DNA of 44,162 nucleotides, taken from positions 1-44,162 of the forward strand of contig JZRA01000075.1 of assembly GCA_001567485.1 (NCBI GenBank), read 5' to 3'. Numbering within the stretch: the stretch's first letter is position 1; each line of letters starts with the position of its first letter. A program made the translations under genes and the position numbers. Below the pieces are notes generated by a model, which was not told the DNA's origin, did no database searches, and saw only the letters and a list, made by a program, of their open reading frames with translations. Below are positions 34,926 to 42,457 of this stretch, piece by piece. The stretch is from Chloroflexi bacterium OLB13 (lineage in GTDB: Bacteria; Chloroflexota; Anaerolineae; Aggregatilineales; Phototrophicaceae).

Positions 34926-36171
34926 CTAGTCGCTTGAGCCAGCGCGGATCGCCTGTTCCACCGCATCCGCCGCGGCCTCTACCCCGCCGAGCGCGCTCAT
35001 CTCCGCCGCCAGCGCACGACAGCTTTCCGCCACCCGCGATTCACGCATGATCGCCCGCGCGCCTTCCCACAGCTTGCCCTGACGGACATCGTGCGCGGTC
35101 AGGTTCAGCCCGATCTTGGCCTGCGCTGCCCGCCGCGCCTGTCCCCGCTGGTCGGCGGCATGCGGCACGACGATCTGCGGCACGCCCCAGACCACCGCCG
35201 CGTGCGTGGTACCCATCCCGCCGTGATGGATCATCAGGCGCGCGCGGCAGCACGGCGTCAAACGGCACATAGGTCACGAGCCGCGTCCCCTTCGGCAGCG
35301 CGCGTACCAGCTCGGCCTTCTTGTCCGGCTCGATCGGGTTGTTCCCCAACGCGACAACCGGCAGCAAGCCCTCGCGCGCGGCAGCCTGTGCGCCCCACGC
35401 ATAGAACCCGAGGTCGCCGGTGAACGTCGTGCCGAGCGTGATGACCGCCAGAGGCGTCTCTTGCGGGATGTCCGCCAGCCACTCCGGCTCCGGCGCGGCG
35501 TGCGCAATCCCGCCCACGAAGCGATTCTCAGGGAGCAGCGCGTCGGCCTCGGCCTGATACCACCCCGGCGTGAAGTAGACGATGTGCGCGTGCGGCGACA
35601 GAACGCTCGGAGTCGCGCCCCGCGAGAAGTTCGCGCCCGTCACGCCGAACTGCGCGGTCAGGCGCTCGACGCGCTCGCGGCTCTCGCTGGCGAGCGTCTT
35701 CTGCACCCAAAACAGCCCGTCCTCTTCCAGCTCACGCATGGCCGGCCAGCCGCACACGATCATCGGGACGTCGAGCGCCTCCGCCGCGACCGCCGACGCG
35801 CTCAGGAACGGGTCGGTGAGGATCGCATCCGGCGCACCGTCGGACTCTGCAAGGTCGAGCAGCGCGCGCGTCCCCGCCGCAACCTTCGCCTCATCGAGCC
35901 ATGTATCGAGCGCGCGTTGATAGCGCAGGCGGACGGCGTCTTGCGGCGGCGTCTTCGTGAGATCGGGCGCAGGCGGCGGCGGCCATAACCACCCCGTGTC
36001 CTCAAGCGCCGCGAAGCGCAGCCCTGCCCCGCTGATCGCGCCGCGCAGCGCCTCGCCGCTGACCCACGTCACGTCATGCCCGCGTGCCTGCAACGCTCGC
36101 GCAGTCCTCAGGTAGCCGCCCCAATCGGTATGGCTGTATAACGGCGCGGAGACGCACCAAATCCGAGCCAC
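34926..36171 (-). CDS. GT1-like (UGT/MGT-type) glycosyltransferase, interrupted by a frameshift
   Basis: A GT-B glycosyltransferase of the macrolide/zeaxanthin type, which glycosylates small lipophilic acceptors. The N-terminus (VSAPLYSHTDWGGYLRTARA, LQARGHDVTWVSG) and the donor site (LAVITLGTTFTG, then IHHGGMGTTHAAVVWGVPQI with VPHAADQRGQARRAAQ) are clear, but the last part is in another frame. The shift falls in a CG-repeat at about 35238-35246. Deleting one base there restores LPRALMIHHGG and a 414-residue protein of normal length. I start it at the GTG at 36171, five bases after GAGGAG. It is not part of a pathway cluster. Confidence 0.85.
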
Positions 36172-36290
36172 GTTCGCTCCTCGCTGTCGTGCTGTCGTCC
36201 TATGAGGCGACTCTAAGCCTATGTTCGTAAGTCGAGAGATTCGGTCTCCCATCTTGCGCCGTTAGTCGAGCAATACAGCGCGGCGTTTCC

Positions 36291-36311
36291 TCATCACTCA
36301 TCACTCGTCAC
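36291..36311. repeat. Short tandem heptamer repeat
   Basis: Three consecutive heptamers, TCATCAC, TCATCAC and TCGTCAC, in the 177-bp gap between the P-type ATPase and the GT1-like gene. Otherwise I see nothing in this gap. Confidence 0.5.
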
Positions 36312-36348
36312 TTTCAACTTCGTGCTTAGTACATGCGCTCCGGGTTGG

Positions 36349-38544
36349 CTATGCCGACTCGGCCGATTTCACCCACCGCAGCGGGCGCATGCCGTTGGTC
36401 GTGACGATCAGCGACATCCCGACATCCGCGAACACAGCCGCCCACAGCGACGCTGACCCTTCCAGCGCCAGCACCATGAACACCAGCTTGAGCGCAAAAC
36501 TGAGCGCGATGTTCTGTCGAATCACGCTGCGTGTGAAGCGTGCCAGTCGAATCGTCAGCGGCAGCAGGCGGAGGTTATCGCCCATCAACGCGACATCGGC
36601 GGTCTCCACGGCCTGCGGACTGCCCATCGCGCCCATCGCCACGCCGACATCCGCCGCTGCGAGCGCCGGCGCATCGTTCACGCCGTCGCCGACCATCGCG
36701 GTCACGCCGTGCGAATCGCGGAAGCGCCGGATCGCGTCGGCCTTGTCCGCCGGCATCAGCCCCGCGTACACCGTGTCGATGCCGATCTGCTTGGCGATCG
36801 TGCGCGCCGCCGCCTCATGGTCGCCGGTCAGCATGGATGTTTGCAAGCCCAGCGCATGGAGATCGGCCACGACCGACGCCGCATCCGTCCGCAGGGTATC
36901 AGCGAACGAGATCGCGCCATGCACCATGCCGTCCGACTTGAGCAGCATCGTCGTGCTGCCCTGTGCTTCGGCCTCGTGCGCCCAACTGCACAGCGTGTCG
37001 GAGTGCGGATGCTCGGCGTCGAAGAATGTATGGCTGCCGATCAGCACATCGTGTCCATCGACCCTGCCGGAGATTCCCCGTCCGGGCAGCGATTCGACCG
37101 ACTCCGCCGTGGAGTACGTGACCGCCTTTGCGCGCTCCGCCGCCGCGACGACTGCCCCGGCCAGCGGATGCGCCGACCGCTGCTCGACCGCCGCCGCCAG
37201 CCCCAGCAGATCATCGCAAGCGGCGCAGGCCGGATCACCGTCGCAGTTCAGCGAGCGCCAGCCGACCACCTGCGGCCGTCCCTCGGTCACGGTGCCGGTC
37301 TTGTCCATCGCCACCGCTTTGACCCGTCCCAACGTTTCAAGATGTGCGCCGCCCTTGATGAGCACGCCGCGCCGCGCCGCCGCCGTCAAGCCGCTGATGA
37401 CCGTCACCGGCGTGCTGATGACCAGCGCGCACGGGCAGGCGATCACCAGCAGCGCGAGCGCGCGGTACAGCCAGCCGTGGCCGTCCGGCGTATCAAAGAA
37501 CGGGGCGCTGAACAGCAGCGGCGGCAGCACCGCGACCGCCAGCGCCAGCAGTGTCACCGCCGGCGTGTAGATCGCAGCGAACGAGTCGATCATGCGCTGC
37601 GTCGGGGCCTTGGCCGCCTGCGACTCCTCGACCAGCTTGACGATCCGGCTGAGCGTGTTGTCCTCCGCCGCGGCCGTGATCTCAACGTGCAGCACGCCGT
37701 CGCCGTTGATCGTGCCGGCGTAGACCGCGTCGCCCTCAGCGCGCTCGACGGGCAGCGACTCGCCGGTGATCGGCGCTTGATTCACCGCGCTTCGGCCGCT
37801 GACGATCACGCCGTCACCCGGCACCGCCTCACCCGACCGTACAACGACCCGATCCCCGATCGTCAGCGCATCCGCCGCGACCTGCGTCTCGTTCCCCGCG
37901 CTGTCCAGCCGCCACGCCGTCCGCGGCTTGAGCGCCAACAGCGCCCGGATACTGCGCCGTGCCCGTTCGACCGTATAGCCTTCGAGCGCCTCGCCAACGG
38001 CAAACAAAATCACGATGACCGCGGCCTCAAGCGTTTCGCCGATGATGACCGCCCCGGCCGCCGCAATCGTCATCAGCATGTTGATATTGAAGCGGCGGTT
38101 GATCCACAGCCCGCTGACGCCGGAACGTGCGATGGGGATGACCGCGACAATGAGCGCGCTCAGCAATAGGCCGTCGGTGGTGCGCGGGTCGAGCATACCG
38201 AGCGCCGCCAGCACGACCCCGACCAAGGCGAGCAGAGCGCCGGCGAGCGCCATGCGGGTCTCGTTCGCGCCGAGCAGATAGTCGATGAAGCCGACCGCCC
38301 CACCGCGGCTGGTCTCCGCCTGTTCGGGCGTAGACGCCTGCGCATCGGTGTGGAGCGACCTGCCGAGCGCATTCGCCCGCGCCTGAAGCTGTTCAAACGA
38401 CGCGCTGCCGGTGACAACCAGCCGCGCGCCCATGTAATCGACGTGCGCCGCTTCGACCCCACTCAGCCGCCGGATTCCGTCCTCAAGTTCGCGCGCGCAG
38501 TTGGCACAGTCCATGCCTTCGACGCGGTAGGTTTGATCGGTCAT
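36349..38544 (-). CDS. P1B-2 heavy-metal-exporting ATPase (Zn/Cd/Pb type)
   Basis: An inner-membrane efflux pump for divalent soft metals, 731 residues. An N-terminal HMA domain carries GMDCANC (Cys13, Cys16). The transmembrane metal site is CPC at 370-372. The phosphorylation loop is DKTGTVTEG with Asp414, followed by HPLAG and GDGVNDAPALA. Subtype P1B-2 is supported by NIALSFALK (N-x7-K) in helix 7 and FADVGMSL (D-x-G) in helix 8, the combination of ZntA/CadA Zn/Cd/Pb pumps. AAGGAA lies upstream of the ATG. A CAACDD motif in the nucleotide domain adds a Cys pair of unknown use. Confidence 0.95.
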   Translation of the reverse strand: MTDQTYRVEGMDCANCARELEDGIRRLSGVEAAHVDYMGARLVVTGSASFEQLQARANALGRSLHTDAQASTPEQAETSRGGAVGFIDYLLGANETRMALAGALLALVGVVLAALGMLDPRTTDGLLLSALIVAVIPIARSGVSGLWINRRFNINMLMTIAAAGAVIIGETLEAAVIVILFAVGEALEGYTVERARRSIRALLALKPRTAWRLDSAGNETQVAADALTIGDRVVVRSGEAVPGDGVIVSGRSAVNQAPITGESLPVERAEGDAVYAGTINGDGVLHVEITAAAEDNTLSRIVKLVEESQAAKAPTQRMIDSFAAIYTPAVTLLALAVAVLPPLLFSAPFFDTPDGHGWLYRALALLVIACPCALVISTPVTVISGLTAAARRGVLIKGGAHLETLGRVKAVAMDKTGTVTEGRPQVVGWRSLNCDGDPACAACDDLLGLAAAVEQRSAHPLAGAVVAAAERAKAVTYSTAESVESLPGRGISGRVDGHDVLIGSHTFFDAEHPHSDTLCSWAHEAEAQGSTTMLLKSDGMVHGAISFADTLRTDAASVVADLHALGLQTSMLTGDHEAAARTIAKQIGIDTVYAGLMPADKADAIRRFRDSHGVTAMVGDGVNDAPALAAADVGVAMGAMGSPQAVETADVALMGDNLRLLPLTIRLARFTRSVIRQNIALSFALKLVFMVLALEGSASLWAAVFADVGMSLIVTTNGMRPLRWVKSAESA

Positions 38545-38558
38545 CGCTTGTTTCCTTA

Positions 38559-38601
38559 TTGAGACTCAGCCTCAATATGTGAACAAATGTTCATATCTCA
38601 A
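38559..38601 (-). promoter_or_regulatory. ArsR/SmtB-like operator and promoter of the metal ATPase
   Basis: On the minus strand, TTGAGA at 38601-38596 and CATATT at 38579-38574 form a promoter with a 16-base spacer. The spacer is almost filled by a perfect inverted repeat, TGAACA-AA-TGTTCA, at 38580-38593, the position and style of ArsR/SmtB-family operators. A second repeat, TTGAG and CTCAA with a seven-base spacer at 38559-38575, overlaps the likely transcript start. No ArsR-type gene is in the window. Confidence 0.6.
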
Positions 38602-38659
38602 CCCTTAGTGTGCCACATCCCGCACCCCCTGTCAAATTCACCGCTTTCCCGCTGACCGG

Positions 38660-38689
38660 TTGCCGCATGGCGCGATTAGACCCTATACT
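38660..38689 (+). promoter_or_regulatory. Promoter of the cyclase pair
   Basis: TTGCCG at 38660-38665 and TATACT at 38684-38689 with an 18-base spacer, the same arrangement as for tRNA-Leu. The transcript would start near 38696, before the ATG at 38721. Confidence 0.6.
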
Positions 38690-38720
38690 TGGCACATACC
38701 GCGTCATATGGGATACGTGC

Positions 38721-40502
38721 ATGGCAGCGACACCGACCGGAACCCAATCAACCGAAGCGGTCGCCATCGAGATCAACGAACTCAAGCCCCTGCTCACCGA
38801 AACGGAGCAAGCGCTCCTGCGTCAAAGCGAGCTGCTCCGCTCACGCGGGCTGGGATTGCCCTCGATGACTCACACGGCGATTAACAGCCTGATCCACTCG
38901 CTCGATACGTTTTTGCGCATCCTGCGTGACGAACAGCGCGAAGTCGCGCAGCTGCGCACGCTGGTCGCCAATTCCGCCTCGTTCAGCGGGTCATTCGACC
39001 TCGACGAAATCCTGTCCGACGCGATGGACGGCATCATCGCGCTGACCGGCGCCGAACGCGGCTGCATCATCCTCGCCGACGACGCGGGCAACTTAGACTT
39101 TCGCGTCTTGCGCGATGGCACGTCAGCCGCCAACCGGAGCCAAGTGCTGGACGGGGCGAACGCCGACCAGCAGTTCAGCCGGTCGATCATCAACCGCGCG
39201 ATGGAGACCGGCGAGGCGCTGCTCACCCACAACGCGCACGATGATCAGCGGCTGATCGGCATGCAGAGCGTCGCCGCGCTCGATCTGCGCTCGGTGTTAT
39301 GCGTGCCGCTGCGCTATCGTGACGACGTGCTCGGCGTCGTGTATGTCGATAACCGGCTGCGCTCCGGCGTGTTCGGTGAACGCGAGAAGGCGCTGCTGGT
39401 CGCTTTCGCCAATCAAGTCGCCGTCGCCATGAGCAACGCACGCCTTTTCAACAACCTGCAAGCGACGATCAGCGAGATCACGCAGGTCAAGGAACTGACC
39501 GACAACGTGTATAACAGCATCGACAGCGGGGTCATCACAATCGACGGCGAGGGGTTCATCGTGCAGGCTAATCGGGCCGCCGCCGGCCTGCTCGACCGGC
39601 CCGACGCGGCGGCGCTCAGCGGTCAGCCCGTCGCTGACCTGCTCGAACCTCTCGTGGAACCGCTGGCGCAGGCGATCACGCAGGTCAATTCCGGCGCGCA
39701 CGAGTCCTCATTCGAGGCGACGGTGACCTTCGGCGGCAAACCCAGCGTCGTGCTCAACGTGCGCGTTAATCCGCTGGTCGGGCGGGATGTGCATGGGGCC
39801 GGCCACGTCATCGTGCTCGAAGACCTCACCGTTCAGCGCGAACGGGCCGAGACACTGCGCATGTTCAAGTACTATCTGCCGCCGGAGATGGTCGACAACA
39901 TCCAGCAGATCGCCGGGCTAGGGTTTGAAGGCGAGCGCCGCGAGGTATCGTGCATGTACGTCGACGTGCGCCCGCTGGCGACGATGCCCGCCATGCGCCC
40001 GCAGTTGTTGATGGAAGAGGTCAACATCTACTTGTCGCGCGCGACAGACTGCATCCACGAAGCCGGCGGCATGATCGACAAGTACATGGGTACCGAGATC
40101 ATGGCACTGTTCAACACGCAGCTCAACCCGATGGCTAATCACGCGGCCTGCGCGATCAACGCGGCGATTCAGATCCACGAGAACTTCAGCGTCATCTACG
40201 CCTCGCTTGGAATCGACCACGCCCAATACCGCATCGGGATCAACACCGGCGTCGCGACATTAGGGAACGTGGGCAGCAACACGCGCCGCGACTTCACCGC
40301 CATCGGTGACGCGATCAACCTCGCCAAGCGCCTTGAAGAGAGCGCGCTGGACGGCCAAATCGTCATCAGCGAAGACGTCCGCGCACACGCCGAACACCAC
40401 CCGCTGCCGGGCATCGGCAAAGTCGAATATCATGCGTTGGAGCCGCTGCAAGTCCGCGGACGCCAGCAGCAGACTGCAATCTATTTGGTTCAACCGTTAT
40501 GA
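38721..40502 (+). CDS. GAF-PAS-class III nucleotidyl cyclase homologue, C2-like half
   Basis: A predicted soluble signalling protein of 593 residues. A helical N-terminus (ALLRQSELLRSRGLGLPS) leads to a GAF domain (DLDEILSDAMDGIIALTGAE to VAMSNARLF), a PAS domain (about 255-370; YNSIDSGVITIDGEGFIVQA) and a class III cyclase domain (about 395-593). In the cyclase part the first metal Asp is kept (VDVRPL, Asp415), but the second is Thr458 in DKYMGTEIMALF where GD is expected. The transition-state Asn533 and Arg537 are kept (GDAINLAKRLE). This matches the C2 half of mammalian cyclases. The start is set by a promoter ending at 38689 and by GGGA before the ATG. It overlaps the next gene by four bases (ATGA). 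cAMP or cGMP product is not decided. Confidence 0.88.
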   Translation: MAATPTGTQSTEAVAIEINELKPLLTETEQALLRQSELLRSRGLGLPSMTHTAINSLIHSLDTFLRILRDEQREVAQLRTLVANSASFSGSFDLDEILSDAMDGIIALTGAERGCIILADDAGNLDFRVLRDGTSAANRSQVLDGANADQQFSRSIINRAMETGEALLTHNAHDDQRLIGMQSVAALDLRSVLCVPLRYRDDVLGVVYVDNRLRSGVFGEREKALLVAFANQVAVAMSNARLFNNLQATISEITQVKELTDNVYNSIDSGVITIDGEGFIVQANRAAAGLLDRPDAAALSGQPVADLLEPLVEPLAQAITQVNSGAHESSFEATVTFGGKPSVVLNVRVNPLVGRDVHGAGHVIVLEDLTVQRERAETLRMFKYYLPPEMVDNIQQIAGLGFEGERREVSCMYVDVRPLATMPAMRPQLLMEEVNIYLSRATDCIHEAGGMIDKYMGTEIMALFNTQLNPMANHAACAINAAIQIHENFSVIYASLGIDHAQYRIGINTGVATLGNVGSNTRRDFTAIGDAINLAKRLEESALDGQIVISEDVRAHAEHHPLPGIGKVEYHALEPLQVRGRQQQTAIYLVQPL

Positions 40503-42364
40503 GCGAAGATACATATCGCATCAGCGAAGGCGACCCGTCCGACCTGCCGGGCAACAGCCAAGAGGCCGCGCGCAAGCTCGCGCAGCGTGCCGATGACGTC
40601 GTGACCCTGCTCCAAAGCCAGCGCGATCTGCTGCGTCAGCGCGGCATGAACCTGCCCGCCGGCGCGCTGGAAACCGTGCTGACGGTCAAGAGCCGCCTCG
40701 AATCGCTGAACAAGAAGATCGTCTCGACATTGATCGAGCTGCGCACGCTGCGCGCATTGGCCGAGACCACGTCGCTCATCACCAGCAACCTCGACACCGA
40801 GGACGTGCTCAATCAGGTGATGGACACGGTCGTCGGCCTGACCGGCGCAGAGCGCGGCTACATCGTCCTGAAAGACCGCGACACCGGCTCATTTGACCAG
40901 TTCGCCGTGGCGCGCGGCATCGACGTCAACACGTTGGCGGCCGATCAGACCCCCAATGCCGCCAACCGCGACTACGCCGTCAGCCGCACGATCATCAACG
41001 AGGTCGTCACGACCGGTCAGCCGGTGATGACCATCAACGCGCTTGAGGACGAGCGTTTCCAGTCGCAGCAGAGCATCGTGGGCCACGCCATGCGCAGTGT
41101 GCTCGCCGTTCCGCTGCGCGTGCGCGGCGAGCTGACCGGCATCGTCTACTGCGACAACCGTGTGTTGGCCGGCCTGTTCGCTCAGCGCGAGCTTGAACTC
41201 GTGACCACGTTCGCCGAACACGCCGCCGTCGCCATTGATAACGCCCGCCTGTTCCAAGCCCTGCGCGACCAGCTCGCCGAGGTCACGGCCTTGCGCGATG
41301 AACTCGACCGCATCTTCGAGTCGATCACCGCCGGCGTACTCACTCTCGACCGTTCCGGGACGATCACGCTGTGCAACCGCGCCGCGATCACCATCTTCTG
41401 TGCCGCGAACACCATGGTCGGCCACAGTTTGACCGACTTCGTCAACGAAATGCCCGGCCCGCTGCAAAGCGCGATGACCTACGTGCGCGCTTCCGCCCGG
41501 CCGATGCCGTTCGACTTATCGCTGTTCATCCCCGGACGCGGCGAGTGTCACCTCAACATCGTCATGTCGCCGTTGGCCGACGGTACAGGTTTGGCGCTCG
41601 TGATCGACGATCTCACTGTCGAGAAGGCGCGCGAACAGCAGTTGGCGGAGGTCACGCGCTATCTTCCGACCGCCCTCGTCAAGAACCTCGCGACCGTCTC
41701 CAATTCGGACGTGCGCGGGCAGGAGCGCCAGATCACGGCGATGTTCTGTGACGTGCGCGGCTTCACACGCTTCAGCGAGAACATCGACCCCGGCGAGGTC
41801 GTGCGCGTCATCAACCAGTACCTGAGCCTCGCCAGCGACGCGATCGGCCTATTCGAGGGTGTGGTCGACAAGTACATGGGCGATGCCGTCACCGGCCTGT
41901 TCAACACACAGTTGAACCCACAGGAAGATCACGCCATCCGCGCCATCAGCGCCGGGCTGACCATGGTGGCCGAACTGGCCGCGCTTCACGAAACTATACC
42001 GGAGGATTACCGGCTCGACTTCGGCATTGGCATCGACAGCGGACTGGCAGTGCTGGGCAATGTCGGCAGCATGGATCGGCGCGAGTTCACCGCGCTGGGC
42101 GAGCCGGTCGTCGTGTCGAAGATCCTGCAAGAGAACGCGCGCGCGTCGGTCTTAATCAGCGAGGCGACTTATGCGCTGGTGGCCGATACGTTCCAGTGCG
42201 AGCCGGTCACGCTCGAAAAGACCAAAGGCAGCATCGCGGGCTTGACCACCGCTTATCGAGTCGTGCGCCGCAAGCACAATACCGGACTGGTCGCGCTTCT
42301 GATCGACTCTGAACTCGCTGACTTGATCCACAAGACCGATTCGACCGCCGATGACACCGACTAG
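40499..42364 (+). CDS. GAF-PAS-class III nucleotidyl cyclase homologue, C1-like half
   Basis: Paralogue of the preceding protein, 621 residues, with the same order: helical N-terminus (LLQSQRDLLRQRGMNLPA), GAF (NLDTEDVLNQVMDTVVGLTG to VAIDNARLF), PAS (IFESITAGVLTLDRSGTITL) and cyclase (about 400-600). Here both metal Asps are present: FCDVRGFTRFS (Asp418) and DKYMGDAVTGLF (Asp462). The Asn and Arg of the transition-state motif are replaced by Val538 and Ile542 in LGEPVVVSKILQ. That is the C1 pattern. Alone it should be inactive or weak as a homodimer. Together with the upstream protein it could form one complete site. The ATGA overlap ensures co-translation. A C-terminal tail of about 35 residues follows the domain. 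Confidence 0.88.
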   Translation: MSEDTYRISEGDPSDLPGNSQEAARKLAQRADDVVTLLQSQRDLLRQRGMNLPAGALETVLTVKSRLESLNKKIVSTLIELRTLRALAETTSLITSNLDTEDVLNQVMDTVVGLTGAERGYIVLKDRDTGSFDQFAVARGIDVNTLAADQTPNAANRDYAVSRTIINEVVTTGQPVMTINALEDERFQSQQSIVGHAMRSVLAVPLRVRGELTGIVYCDNRVLAGLFAQRELELVTTFAEHAAVAIDNARLFQALRDQLAEVTALRDELDRIFESITAGVLTLDRSGTITLCNRAAITIFCAANTMVGHSLTDFVNEMPGPLQSAMTYVRASARPMPFDLSLFIPGRGECHLNIVMSPLADGTGLALVIDDLTVEKAREQQLAEVTRYLPTALVKNLATVSNSDVRGQERQITAMFCDVRGFTRFSENIDPGEVVRVINQYLSLASDAIGLFEGVVDKYMGDAVTGLFNTQLNPQEDHAIRAISAGLTMVAELAALHETIPEDYRLDFGIGIDSGLAVLGNVGSMDRREFTALGEPVVVSKILQENARASVLISEATYALVADTFQCEPVTLEKTKGSIAGLTTAYRVVRRKHNTGLVALLIDSELADLIHKTDSTADDTD

Positions 42365-42388
42365 TGTTTGCGCCTGCGCGAATCCTCA

Positions 42389-42416
42389 TAGACAGCTAAC
42401 CCAAATTGCGCATAAT
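42389..42416 (+). promoter_or_regulatory. Promoter of the PPC-repeat protein
   Basis: TAGACA at 42389-42394 and CATAAT at 42411-42416 with a 16-base spacer, in the 93-bp gap after the cyclase pair and about 42 bases before the ATG. Confidence 0.5.
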
Positions 42417-42457
42417 CCGCCGATCACCCCGAACCGCACGACGTGAAGGAACCGCTT

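Noticed and set aside
36291..36311. CRISPR-like repeats
   Set aside because: Only three heptamers without spacers; no array and no cas genes.
36709..38169. Plus-strand open frame of 486 codons
   Set aside because: Antisense to the P-type ATPase, whose motifs are unambiguous.
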